Positions 11,604 through 21,872 of a stretch of DNA of 64,000 nt are shown one piece after another (the stretch's first letter is position 1; every line of letters starts with the position of its first letter). Origin of the DNA: Actinernus sp. WN-2022 (taxonomy: Eukaryota; Cnidaria; Anthozoa; Actiniaria; Actinernidae); the NCBI GenBank assembly GCA_030867875.1, contig JAOWCC010001634.1, forward strand, positions 39,761,403 to 39,825,402, in the 5' to 3' direction. The position numbers and the translations under genes are program-made. Under the pieces are notes generated by a model. The model searched no databases, was not told the origin of the DNA, and worked only from the letters and a program-made list of their open reading frames with translations.

Positions 11604-11844
11604 TAACGGGAGAAAAGTGCCACGTAGTTTGCAGTTTTCGGGTTTCGCGGATGTTCTTGTCCATCTGACCGACAACGAGGCGACAAACAGTAGACCGTCC
11701 CTACCCAGTGAATTTGACACTCCGTTGTGCCATTGTTTCATCTACCAATCGGAATCGATGTAAAAAAACGGTTTGTTACCCAAAAGTTCACGGGCTCAGA
11801 CCTAATACATATATACCTTATTTTGAATATTTTTTTTAACAATC

Positions 11845-11917
11845 GGTTCTATGGTGTAGTGGTTTACATTTTGGGCTTTTGATCCAATGACCGGAGTTCG
11901 AGTCTACGCCGGGCACT
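11845..11917 (+). ncRNA. tRNA-like segment (A box/B box) in left arm of E1
   Basis: A 73-nt stretch resembles a tRNA. The A box is TGGTGTAGTGG (11852-11862). A paired anticodon-type stem TTGGG/TCCAA encloses the loop CTTTTGA, and the B box is GAGTTCGAGTCT. The acceptor stem does not pair, so it is not a working tRNA. It is a tRNA-derived pol III promoter relic, as in SINE heads. Confidence 0.6.
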
Positions 11918-12523
11918 AAACATTTTTTTTTTACTTCTTTTTCTCCTTTCTCAGTTTTATTCTTATCCTTTTCCTCTATTTTAAGCTATTAGAGGCGCCT
12001 TCTACGCTAAAATAAATAAAACATTGTTGTGTATTGGCTCTCAACCCAACAATTACCCTATATCATTATGACGTCACGGCTTGTTTATGAGGGGGACAGA
12101 ATCAACTTGAACAATAGAATTTTGAACTAAATCTGCTCTGCTGAGGAAAATTTAACTTCGAATTGTCTGATTTCCAGATATCAGCTGTATCAATGTTTAT
12201 CCCACAATATTTACCGTATTTGGTGGCTGTTACCGCTATTCTACGTTCTTCAAAATGCATTTGATAGCGATTTTCTTTGTGTTGTTGCTGTTTTGTCCCT
12301 GTTTTGTCCCTGTTTTGTCCCCCTCCCATGATCCTTAGCGTTTAAACAATAGATTGTTTTGATATGACGTCATAGTGATATAGGTCAATTGGCTCTCATC
12401 CCAACACGGTCACGACCTCGATTTTATAGTAGCGTAGAAGGCGCCTCTAATAGCTTAAAATAGAGGAAAAGGATAAGAATAAAACTGAGAAAGGAGAAAA
12501 AGAAGTAAAAAAAAAAATTTTTT

Positions 12524-12596
12524 AGTGCCCGGCGTAGACTCGAACTCCGGTCGTTGGATCAAAAGCCCAAAATGTAAACCACTACACCATAGAACC
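12524..12596 (-). ncRNA. tRNA-like segment in right arm of E1
   Basis: Inverted, nearly identical copy of the segment at 11845-11917, with A and B boxes kept. Both arms would therefore promote transcription inward. Confidence 0.6.
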
Positions 12597-13597
12597 GATT
12601 GTTAAAAGAACACTTTCAAAATAAGGTATATATGTATTAGGTCTGAGCCCGTGAACTTTTGGGTAACAAACCGTTTTTTTACATCGATTCCGATTGGTAG
12701 ATGAAACAATGGCACAACGGAGTGTCAAATTCACTGGGTAGGGACGGTCTACTGTTTGTCGCCTCGTTGTCGGTCAGATGGACAAGAACATCCGCGAAAC
12801 CCGAAAACTGCAAACTACGTGGCACTTTTCTCCCGTTAAAGTAAACCAGTGAAAGGGAAGCTGAGTATGGTGAAGGACCTGTGTTTGGGCAACCGTTATT
12901 TGAAGGAATTTTGGCGATGTACGGGATTTTTGTGGGAATTCGAGGCGATTTTCTGTAGCTGATCGGCGGCTGATCGGCCTCGAGTTTGCTACCTTCCCAA
13001 TAATTATACTAAGGGAAGAAAAATTCCTGTAACTCACTCAATGTTGAACGGAATGGCTTGAAACTTCACAGAAACTGAAAGGAACACACAAGAGACAGGT
13101 AAGACTATTTTGACGATTTACTGAATTTTATTTTAGAGCAAACGGGCGTTCGAACTAAAACTCCATACATTTACTGTAATTTCAAATATCCGGGAAATAA
13201 CGGTTTTACGCATAATGAGCCTGGGGTACCTGTGTCAGTATAAACTACAAGAAGTTGAAGATACTTTCATAACTGCTATTTTTATTACAAGTGTCAATCA
13301 AATGTCATTGAACACCACTTTAGCCAATTGGAATTTTGCGTCTAAAAAATGAACGTTAAAAGGGAAAAAAAGGGGGGTTCGTTGCAACCTTTCCCTTTTC
13401 CTCTCCCCATTCCTCCTCCCCTCCTCTTCCCCTCTCCTCATTCTCTCTCCCCTCTTTCCCAATCTTCCCCATTCCCCCTGGGCCAACACGTTCTCCCCGT
13501 TGAATTCACAACTATCCTTAAATGGAAAACGCGCTTGGAATAATGGTTATGGTTAAATTCTTGTGCAATATTGATAAGATCGAGGTAGACTGGTACG

Positions 13598-14079
13598 TAG
13601 GCCTAGATACAAATATCATGATTTTTTTTTAGATATTTAGAACCTTCCATGATATTTAGAAAACAATGTGATATTTAGAAAAAAAATGGGATATTGTTGG
13701 GATATTTAGGAATTTTGTTGAGGGTCTAGGCTGGCAACAGTAATCTGGATCAGCGGTTTCCCACTTAATAATGTCTCCCATGATGCTTAGTGCAGTCAGT
13801 ACAGAGGTCAGACTCAGAGCAAAATGGCGGATCCACCAATGGTTGTAAGCTTATTTTGTAAAAAATGCGAGTACGATAATAAAAAAGGTTGTTATATTAT
13901 AATATTTATTAAAACTGTATTAACATTATCTTTGTTAGTGGGAAATTTAGAAAATTTTGCCTGATATTTTGAAAATTTTGCCTGATATTTAGAAAATTTT
14001 GCCTGATATTTAGAACTTTTTACGTGATATTCCGGAATGATATTTAGGCGATTTTGCGTGATATTTGTATCCAAGCCTA
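13598..14079. mobile_element. hAT-like MITE with 8-bp TSD (copy A)
   Basis: The ends TAGGCCTAGATACAAATATC and the inverted TAGGCTTGGATACAAATATC are flanked by CTGGTACG on both sides (13590-13597 and 14080-14087). The interior holds repeated GATATTTAGAA-type words. The 8-bp duplication fits hAT. It has no coding capacity. Confidence 0.82.
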
Positions 14080-14261
14080 CTGGTACGTGTCAAAGGAATT
14101 TGATGCGCCATTTGCATTCTTCTTGAATTCGTCATGGATCATCCATGAATTCGTGCACTGAACAACCAACAAGAACACTGGAACAGGTTAAAATATTGGT
14201 ATAAATTTATAAAGAAGCATCCTGTCTAATTCAGCCTATTGCTATTAGACTTGTCGTAAAG

Positions 14262-14277
14262 ATGAGCGACTCAGAAG
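14262..14277 (+). CDS. Possible 16-bp first coding exon (MSDSE)
   Basis: ATGAGCGACTCAGAAG is followed directly by GTAAGT, an ideal splice donor, and preceded by a purine at -3. It is conserved in copy B (26129-26144). It may be the start exon of a spliced gene in this repeat, or chance. Confidence 0.25.
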
Positions 14278-14829
14278 GTAAGTTCGGAGCAACTTGCAAG
14301 TAGAATAGTCGGCTGGTATATAGCCGAGCTCGAATCATGAATCATGAAATATAGTTTTTAATACTAGCCAGTTTGGAACAGGAAGTGTGGTAATCTTACG
14401 GCAGCGGCGGCCATCCATATTCTATAAAAGTCTAACTAAAGACTTGTAAAGTATAAAATACAGGAATCGCTCACTAGAGAAATGTATAGATCATCTAAAA
14501 AAACAAATTTAAAGAAAACCTAACTATTTTAAACCCCAAATCATTCATAAAACGAGGCTAAATACACCTGAAATATAATGGTGAATTTAGCGAAGTTTAC
14601 AAGTGTAGTTTACCATACAAAGAAGCCATTAGTTAGTTTGTCAAAGCTACTCTGAAATTCGAGGGTAAATAAAGTCTATGTATGTATACATTCTCTATAG
14701 TAGTATAGCCGGAGTCAAAATGATACCCGTTTTCGGCGTTCAATATTATTGCACTCATTTAGGCCTTTATGACACCAACTTCAACCTTTTGTTGGCTATA
14801 TTACCCCTTTTTTAGGGCCAAACATCTAT

Positions 14830-15117
14830 TTGACACCGAATTGCAGCATAAAGGCGTTTATTTATCCCGGCTACGATATGGGTGACTATCATTGTTGTTT
14901 TCTTCCCATTTTGCCAACGAATGCAACAAAAGCAACCCACAGTAGGATGCAGTCCACTAAACACAAAGACAGCCACATGAACACCTTGGAAAATTTACAT
15001 TTACCCAATCGTATTAGAGACTGGCAGGTATATACGAATAGACAGCCTCATGGAGAACGATCTGTGTATCTGGTTGATGCTTGGGAAGGATTACAAGTGT
15101 ATAAGAAAGCGGTATGA
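14830..15117 (+). CDS. Unrecognised 95-residue frame, identical in both copies
   Basis: This frame encodes 95 residues and is the same in copy B (26710-26997). It has an aromatic- and Cys-containing N-terminus (GYDMGDYHCCF) and a basic, His-rich middle. Its C-terminal part overlaps in another frame with the next reading frame, which suggests one older gene with a frame change near 15060-15115. No family is recognised. It lies upstream of the polymerase gene in the same orientation, so it could be an upstream gene of the same element. Confidence 0.35.
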   Translation: MTPNCSIKAFIYPGYDMGDYHCCFLPILPTNATKATHSRMQSTKHKDSHMNTLENLHLPNRIRDWQVYTNRQPHGERSVYLVDAWEGLQVYKKAV

Positions 15118-15337
15118 AACAGAGTACTGTGCTCAACATAATCAGTATCAGATAAGAGAGGGAAGTAGATCACCAATACCCTGCTCGAACTGTGGGATTG
15201 GGTGTCGTACTAGTTATGGATGCTCGAGGTGCGGACAGAAAACGAACCAACACCTCAGAGATAAAAAACGTTATACTAAGATTCGCTTTGCAAAGGTGTT
15301 ATTGGAATTGAAAAAGAACTATCCCCCAATCGATTAG
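15050..15337 (+). CDS. Unrecognised frame with zinc-ribbon-like cysteines
   Basis: The frame contains CSNCGIGC and, 5-6 residues on, CSRCGQK, that is two CxxC pairs plus an extra Cys in a zinc-ribbon-like spacing. A basic Lys/Arg-rich tail follows. Copy B (26930-27241) keeps the cysteines, has one extra codon between the pairs and a shifted C-terminus. A small nucleic-acid-binding protein would fit, but this is inference. It precedes the tandem repeats and the polymerase gene. Confidence 0.35.
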   Translation: MENDLCIWLMLGKDYKCIRKRYETEYCAQHNQYQIREGSRSPIPCSNCGIGCRTSYGCSRCGQKTNQHLRDKKRYTKIRFAKVLLELKKNYPPID

Positions 15338-15384
15338 AGAGAGAAACTATGTATTATCTAATAGAGTAGGATATGTAGAAGACA

Positions 15385-15690
15385 ACGACCTTTCGCAAAG
15401 CATTTAGAGATAGCCACCATATAAGTATTGACAGAGGAAATTGGCATAGGTATTGCCGGAAGATATTGACTGTCTGCACAAAGCATTTAGAGCTAGCCGC
15501 CATATATGTATTGACAGAGGAAATTGGCATAGGTATTGCCGGAAGATATTGACTGTCACAAAGCATTTAGAGCTAGCCGTCATATAAGTATTGACAAAGG
15601 AAATTGGTATACGCAGAAGATAACAACCTTTCACAAAGCATTTAGAGCTAGCCGTCATATAAGTATTGACAGAGTGGGGATATATTACGT
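15385..15690 (+). repeat. ~80-bp tandem repeats derived from polymerase gene 5' region (copy A)
   Basis: Four units each contain AAAGCATTTAGAG, a CATATAAGTATTGAC-type core and AGAGGAAATTGGCATAGG-type spacers. A fifth, diverged unit (TCAGCACTTAGAGACAACC... ATAAGTATTGCCAGGGG, about 15707-15752) lies within the polymerase-type coding frame. This suggests that the array grew from coding DNA. The copy B counterpart is 27280-27560. Confidence 0.82.
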
Positions 15691-15694
15691 AGGA

Positions 15695-16435
15695 GATAAC
15701 GATTACCTCTCAGCACTTAGAGACAACCTCCCACATAAGTATTGCCAGGGGAAAATGGTTGCCCTCCAAGAACTACGCAGGAAAGCAAAGCAGTTTGGAA
15801 TTCGTGGCTTCTCTAAGTTCAACAAACACGAACTCATTCGTACGATAGCTTCAGCTTTGGTTGATGAAGAATGGAATAGATATGGAAGGTACCTCGAAAC
15901 AGGTAGATTTCCAACCCTCCTTGGAGATCCAGAAAATCCACACAAACGCGGCCAACGTGCGCGAGAACGCAAACAACGTATGGAAGACGTGGCAGCAAGT
16001 CTACGAGCTAAAACTGTCGCAGAGCAGATGAAAGCTAATCCCCAAATGCGGGTACCACATCTCCGACGAATAGGACGGCGAATCCTACGAAATCCTCGCA
16101 GCGAACCACTACCACGCAGCATTGCTCGAGAGGCAACTACTATTCTCGATGAGAGAGATGGTATGCTTGAGGGAGAGGAGAAAGGTAGACGTACGATCCA
16201 GTGGCGCTTCTTCAAAGGTGTGGCGGGGGATTTGACACATAGGATCATGGAGAAGTTGACTGCAAACGTTGAAACTAGTTTCTATCTACGCTATAGCTAT
16301 GTCTACCGCATTCGCAACATCAAGGACGGTCGTGTAATGCTATTTTCTAAGGCAGGCTCAGGATCTCCATGGATAAGTATTCTAGGCGATGCGGCGGGAT
16401 GGATCAATGCAACGACAAGGAGACTGCTCGATTGA
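15695..16435 (+). pseudogene. DNA polymerase B-type gene, N-terminal part (copy A)
   Basis: The open frame encodes a SAP-like helix pair (LQELRRKAKQFGIRGFSKFN then HELIRTI), an Arg-rich linker and a segment ending GDAAGWIN. It is the N-terminal region of a family B DNA polymerase of the protein-primed, Polinton/adintovirus-like group, as judged from the exonuclease motifs further on. Relative to copy B a 5-base insertion (TGCAA, about 16405) shifts the frame and ends it at 16435. The frame reads through from the upstream tandem repeats, so the true start is not defined. Confidence 0.6.
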
Positions 16436-17421
16436 ATCCCGATAATATAGAGCGACCCAACACCCAGTGGGTATTTGTACGTTGGATCCAAGTGGATGTC
16501 AAAGTCATAATCGATCGTCAACCCTTGTTGGGAACAGGTCCATTACCACAATGGCTTAGGCAGAAAAAAGGAATGTTTTCCCTCGACAAATATAACGACA
16601 ACCTTTGCTTTTGGCGATGCCTTGCTATATACAAAGGAGCTCGCGTAGACAAGTGCAACACCGCAGCTCGAAAACTAGCCCAAGAGTTATATCAATTGGT
16701 AGAGCCTATACGAGATACTCCCAAAACTTCGCTAGACCAGCTGGATAAGATTGAGTTGCACTTTGGGATAGGTATTTGTGTGTATGAACCTACGAAGGAT
16801 GGCGCTTGGCATCTGACACGACACGCAGCCCACTACAAACGCACGATGACGATTGGGATATACGAGGGGCACGCCTTCTATATCAAGAAAGTTTGGCAGC
16901 TTGGAGATCTCTACATCTGTAATGATTGCAAACAACGATTCACGAAAGCCTCAAATCTCCAACGTCATGCAGATCGTTGTAGCCGTGGTGAAACAAAGAT
17001 AGTTTGTTCAGGAGCAAAAATCACAGCCCCACAATCTGCATTCGAAAAAGCCTTCTGGCCAGAGAGCAACGCTAGCAAGAAAGCTCTACGTTGGTTGAAA
17101 CGCGAAATGGAAAGAATCGAACGACATATTCACCACGCAGCTTGTGGACATGGTGGAGAGCGTTGGACAGAAGGAGCACTCGTCGACGGCTACGAACCTA
17201 TTTCCAAAACAATCTTTCAATTCCATGGGTGCTACTTTCACGGATGTCCAAAATGTACGAAAGGTAAATCATGGGGTAGGAATTTATATCGTAAAACTTG
17301 CGAAAGAACAGCAAAGCTACGAGCGGCCGGCTATACAGTGGTGGAGGCCTGGGAATGCTCGACGAAGAAGACCAACGAACCAATTCCAATTCCGGTACGA
17401 ACCGCCTATCCACACGCGATC
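16406..17421 (+). pseudogene. DNA polymerase B-type gene, zinc finger and endonuclease-like region (copy A)
   Basis: After the frameshift the gene continues in the next frame. Visible elements in order are: NLCFWRCLAIYKGA, common to large viral/transposon polymerases of this class (memory); a C2HC zinc finger YICNDC...LQRHADRC; and FHGCYFHGCPKC followed by GYTVVEAWEC. The last resembles the endonuclease-like GCYWHGC...WECE block that precedes the exonuclease domain in Polinton-type polymerases. The frame is broken at 17421 by a 703-bp transposon. The nuclear replication role of such polymerases (copying the element's own DNA) is known for Polintons; this copy is dead. Confidence 0.65.
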
Positions 17422-18124
17422 ATGGCGAACAATATCGTACATCATGGCCGCCGCGCATGCGTAGAATGCATTACACGTCGTTCCAAAATTAGTGAAAACA
17501 GTGAAGACAAGGCTTACCTTTTCGCAATTTTCCAATTTGCTGCTTTAATATTTATATTTCTTGTGGTCCACAAGTTTTAAATTCAGTTATCATGCCTGCT
17601 CCTGCCCTCGACTATGATTGCTAACAAGTTGTGGATGATTAGACCGGTTCCCGATGCTCTGCTAAAAAACGACCCAAATTAGCTAGAGCCGCCATACATC
17701 TTCTGTTAAATACTGTAAAGGCCAATCAGAAAGCTCAATCACAAAGACTTCCGAGTAGTTCATGTTTGAGGTCCACAAGTTTGAATCTGTTCTGCAGATA
17801 CCAAAGTAGATTCTAACGCCAGAAAAACGAGTTGAAATACTTGCTTTGGCGGTTCCAAACGTCCTGTAAATAACTGCATTTTAACGCCAAAAGTCTCCTT
17901 CCCAAACCTACAAAGTTTAAAGGGACAGACCCGACTCGTTCAGCTGTTACGTTTCCCTTCGCGCAGGACGTTGAAAACAGCAGCTCGTCCGCCATTTTGA
18001 CTGTCGATGTCCATGTAACCTCTCCTCATTCTATAAACAGTCATCAACGGCTTTCTTTTTAAAAACAGATTTTCACGTACGCGCCCGCAATGACAACCGC
18101 TGACTGTACGAAATTGTTCGCCAT
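17422..18124. mobile_element. 703-bp element with GATC target-site duplication
   Basis: Ends ATGGCGAACAATATCGTAC and the inverted ATGGCGAACAATTTCGTAC are flanked by GATC on both sides (17418-17421 and 18125-18128). Copy B has the uninterrupted site with a single GATC (30201-30204), proving insertion. A 4-bp duplication occurs in Sola, Chapaev and Ginger types among others; the superfamily is open. It has no coding capacity. Confidence 0.9.
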
Positions 18125-18695
18125 GATCGTATATGACTTCGAGGCCTTTCTCGATACGACGAAAGGAAGACAACCAACAGAGCGCCTGACCATCGAAAAC
18201 CTACATGTTCCTATATCCGTCTCCATAGCAGATACGTACAATCGAACACCAACTTTCCTCTGTCGAGTCGATCCAAAAGCCTCATAGCTGTATTTGTCGA
18301 AGAACTCCAACTAAGAGCAAAGGTAATCCAAGAAGTCGTCATCGAACAGTTCTGCCCCAGAACGCCTGAATTCTCTTTCGACACCCTATCGAAAGAACAA
18401 CAAACGAAAATCAATGAATGGACCAACCAAGTTCCTGTGTTAGGATTCAATTCCGGGCGATATGATTTGAATTTGATCAGAAACTATTTCGTGGAATCTA
18501 TTGCGGACACGTGCAAGAAAGTCAGGATGGCAAAGAAGGCCAACTCTATTATGTTTCTCTTGACCCCTGAATTCCGTTTCCTCGATGTGATGAACTATCT
18601 TGGGCCCCGTACTTCCTACGAACATTGGATCACCGCATATGGATGCGAACTGCAGAAGAGTTTCTTCCCATACGAGTGGTTCGATTCTATGTTGC
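18125..18695 (+). pseudogene. DNA polymerase B-type gene, exonuclease region (copy A), truncated
   Basis: The region starts with VYDFEAFLD, matching the Exo I DxE signature of family B polymerases. After frame changes it has VLGFNSGRYDLNLIR (Exo II type, N-x3-Y-D) and FRFLDVMNYLG...SYEHWI (Exo III side). One base is lost versus copy B near 18276, giving an in-frame stop. Similarity ends at YEWFDS near 18690; the polymerase palm motifs (SLYP, KxY, DTD) are absent. AT-rich sequence with an ATA/ATG microsatellite follows. Both copies share this truncation, so it pre-dates the duplication. Confidence 0.68.
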
Positions 18696-18734
18696 TGATG
18701 TGGTCGTGCCTTATAACTATGCTATTCTACCCTG

Positions 18735-18770
18735 ATAATAATAATGATAATAATAGTAATAATAAAACTA
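18735..18770 (+). repeat. AAT/GAT microsatellite
   Basis: Short AATAATGATAATAATAG-type run following the truncated polymerase gene. A counterpart lies in copy B near 30808-30840. Confidence 0.85.
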
Positions 18771-18775
18771 ATTAA

Positions 18776-19569
18776 TTAACTGATACTCCATTCAGTTATC
18801 GCGTTCGCAGAACGCAACCCTATAGATCCTTTGCATGTGACGTCATCAAAATTCTAAAATCTAATCTATGAGATATATGAAGCTGTTCTTTTAATATGAT
18901 TTAGATATCGGTATTCTCAGTATTCTTCGAAAAATTTACGTCGATACGATGATTTGTTTTTGAGTTACAGTACTTTGAATTTCGTGACAGCCCAGGTCAG
19001 CGTGTTTCCTATATGTCAAGGAAATCCATATTGTTCTGTGTCGTCTTTTATTTCGGCGTTAAAACTCTTAAAACTCTTTGACAGCAACAAAACTCTTCCG
19101 ACTCACGTTCTGACCACGTTCTGTCCGCCAGGAACGCCTGGTGGAAAATCGACTTATTACACAGTCTCCGCGCGGCCCGTAGCACGCGCCTGACAGAAAT
19201 TAACAAGGTTTCAAAATGTAAACAGTTCAGCAGAATAAAGTACAAAACGTAACACATATATATCGGCCAATTTCAAATTTTAGACTTGATAAAGTGTGTT
19301 GAAGTGAATGCTAAACATATTGATGGGGAAAAAACAGCTTTATTTGTAGAGTACGTTTTTGGCCTACTAATTACCGCTAAATTGTTCGAATATTATTTGG
19401 CCGACAGCGCGGTTACGAAGTACTCTATTGCTCCCAAATTTCGGTCATTTCTATATTTTTACCTGCTCTATACACAGCATTAAACATATTTTACTAATAT
19501 AAGTTTTTTCTTGAGGCAATTTTTTGTGTGACGTCAATGAAAACGATCAATATTACAACCTCGTCCCTA
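18776..19569. other. Non-coding part of copy A
   Basis: No gene is recognised. It contains TGACGTCA at 18838-18845 and 19529-19536. The sequence is shared with copy B, with small indels. Confidence 0.5.
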
Positions 19570-20280
19570 GGGTCTTCTCGGTCAGATCCAAGATGGCGGC
19601 TACTCAGAGAGAAGACCCTGGTAAACGCTGAACTGTCACGTATTCTGATTGGCTCTTCGATTTGACGCAAGGGTTGTTCTAACAATGCTTTTTATTGGCC
19701 AAACGGACTGAGTCCAGAGAGATGAACTTGTATATAGTTTAGATTGCTCAAATTTTATCAATAAAACGATTTTAAATAACCTTAAAACACGTTGTTTAGA
19801 TAGAGCAATAGATGAAGTGTATTACTGGGTAGTTTTCTGGTTGGGTTTATCAGTGGGAAAGCCAGGAGAAGCCGTTAAACCTCAACATGTGCTATCGATC
19901 GCTTCGCTTCAGCGCTAACGGAAAATTAACGGCTTTTTAATATTCTCTTCTAGCTTAGATACATCCTGGTAGCTTTGTGATACCTTTCCACTGGTTCTTT
20001 ATCCAAGTAAACTCCATTTCGAGCCATTTAGTAGACCTGTTTTCGCTACATCGTTCGCCGCGTGGAAATACCGTTAATCGCTTCTCGCTCACTCCGGATT
20101 GGGATACCTATGGTTTGTACACGTCATGAACTATTCCCATATTTAGCTTGGCCGCCATCTTAGATTGCCAAATCACGTGACAAAATACTCCCAAAATCTG
20201 GGAGTATTTGATCACGTGATCCAGCCTTTACCAGGGTCTTCTCTCTGAGTAGCCGCCATCTTGGATCTGACCGAGAAGGG
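19570..20280. mobile_element. Inverted-repeat element with AAGATGGCGGC ends (copy A)
   Basis: The left arm starts GGGTCTTCTCGGTCAGATCC (19570) and the right arm is its inverse, ending CCGAGAAGGG. Arms of about 60 bp each include CAAGATGGCGGCTACTC. Inside each arm GGGTCTTCTC and GAGAAGACCC also pair. A counterpart is at 31634-32344. The target-site duplication was not resolved. Confidence 0.7.
20172..20219. repeat. Hairpin with two CACGTG boxes
   Basis: ATCACGTGA at the left and TGATCACGTGAT at the right enclose the perfectly pairing AAATACTCCCA/TGGGAGTATTT stem. Confidence 0.85.
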
Positions 20281-21566
20281 TTGTCAATATCGAGATTTGG
20301 TGTCACGTGATTGTGGACTGCCATTTGGCCCCCAAACATCTTTTGGCATGGGCAGCCATTGTTTCGTAGCCAATCAGTATAAGCTTACAGCGAAAGCAAG
20401 CTGCGACAAACTGCAGCAAACCTCTGCCACAAAACGATTGCTTTTCGCGTTGAGCATGCGCCACGGTATCTGGATTGCCATTGGAGATTCATTGTATGTA
20501 GATTTCAAATTGTCCATTTCCTATTGTTATAAACGGTAGTGGAGAAAATAAAATTAATGTCCTTCTTCGAAGGTATAAATCAAAGCTTTCTTTAGTATAA
20601 ACTAAAGTAGATTTATTGAACGGTAATTTCAAGGTCTTCTGTGCAGTAAATTAAAGTAAGAAGAAGACAAAGCCGGAGTTTGAAGCCTGTTCGTATCAAT
20701 CGTCGGCAAACAACAAACGCGTGACGACATAAATAATGACTGCGAAGGATACTGTGGGCTCTTGCAAAACCAGCGAAGATCGCCAAAAAGTCATGCCCGA
20801 CTAATATCAAACAGGTAAAACCGGTTTGGTAACTGGTTTATCACGTGGTTTACCTCCAAGATTTAGGAGGTTGCAAGTGCGCATGTTCAATGGGAAAAGC
20901 AATCGTTTCGTGGCAGAGGTTTCTTTCGGCGACAGGAAAGGCAAAGAGATGAGAAACCTCTGCTCGCAGGGTAGATAAGTACTTTTTTCTCTCGTTCAGA
21001 TGTGATGGTGCCTCGAAATCTTCTAGGTAACATTTATCGAAGTGTTCAGGAGGTGTGCATGACTCCCCTGATCGGTGCTGTTCGTGTCGATGCTAGAACC
21101 GACTATTAACCGACCCCCAGCAGAGATTTTAAAGATCTTCAATTCTCTGTCGATATATTTATATGTAAGTTGTCCAAAATATGAAAATACCTAATATTTG
21201 ACTTTCTTAATCAGATGGTCTCCTTTAGTGTAAATTTGGCTTTTCTTTGCTATCACACTGCTTAAAATGACAATTGCATTGCATTTGCGCCTTTTAAGGT
21301 GGTATCGGTCACTTATAAGATATTTTACTTTTTACTATGTCACGTGACCTGTTTCCTTTAATCAATTACTTCCGTTATGATCTGGACATGACTGAAAAGG
21401 CGCATCGTTCAAGCTCTTATTATGAGTCATAGATGAATGAAGAAAAAAGATTCATTTAAGTTCACTTTACGTACCCCGTTTTTGTCCCAAGGTTTCAACC
21501 GTTGACGGTCGTTTTCAAGTCACGTGACACCACTTTGAAAGATACGAGTAGTTCATATTGTTACAA
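20281..21566. other. Non-coding part of copy A, CACGTG-rich
   Basis: No gene is recognised. TCACGTG-type palindromes occur at about 20303, 20842, 21342 and 21520. It is shared with copy B except where B has the 728-bp TTAA element. Confidence 0.5.
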
Positions 21567-21772
21567 CACAGGTACCCCAGGCTCATTATGCGTAAAACGG
21601 TTATTTCCCGGATATTTGAAATTACAGTAAATGTATGGAGTTTTAGTTCGAATGGCCGTTTGCTCTAAAATAAAATTCAGTAAATCGTCAAAATAGTCTT
21701 ACCTGTCTCTTGTGTGTTCCTTTCAGTTTCTGTGAAGTTTCAAGCCATTCCGTTCAATATTGAGTGAGTTAC
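21567..21772 (+). mobile_element. E-family transposon end cut by assembly gap (E3)
   Basis: Starts CACAGGTACCCCAGGCTCAT and matches the first 206 bp of E2 (34372-34577) before running into Ns. Confidence 0.88.
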
Positions 21773-21872
21773 NNNNNNNNNNNNNNNNNNNNNNNNNNNN
21801 NNNNNNNNNNNNNNNNNNNNNNNNNNNNNNNNNNNNNNNNNNNNNNNNNNNNNNNNNNNNNNNNNNNNNNNN
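21773..21872. other. Assembly gap (100 N)
   Basis: Exactly 100 Ns, the conventional size for a gap of unknown length. It separates the two large direct repeats. Confidence 0.99.

Larger units (their letters stand above)
10373..13234. mobile_element. Palindromic transposon family 'CACAGGTACCCC', full copy (E1)
   Basis: Ends CACAGGTACCCCAGGCTCAT (10373) and its reverse complement (ending 13234). The arms are inverted copies over several hundred bp each, with a small unique core near 12060-12380. Removing a nested 842-bp insertion leaves about 2.0 kb. Both arms carry a tRNA-like segment. There is no transposase, and no convincing target-site duplication (flanks differ). Related copies: 34372-35439 (internally deleted) and 21567-21772 (cut by the gap). 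Confidence 0.85.
13242..21772 (+). repeat. Large direct repeat, copy A
   Basis: Collinear and nearly identical by eye to 24114-34577. It starts at AAACTACAAGAAGTTGAAG and runs into the assembly gap within the E-family end. It differs from copy B by discrete insertions and small indels described separately. Confidence 0.92.

Noticed and set aside
11845..11917. Functional tRNA gene
   Set aside because: A/B boxes and an anticodon-like stem exist, but the acceptor stem does not pair and the segment is repeated inside transposon arms.
15703..16248. 181-residue minus-strand frame opposite the polymerase gene (also 28479-29033)
   Set aside because: Shadow of the real plus-strand frame, with Arg/Ser-rich composition and no motif.
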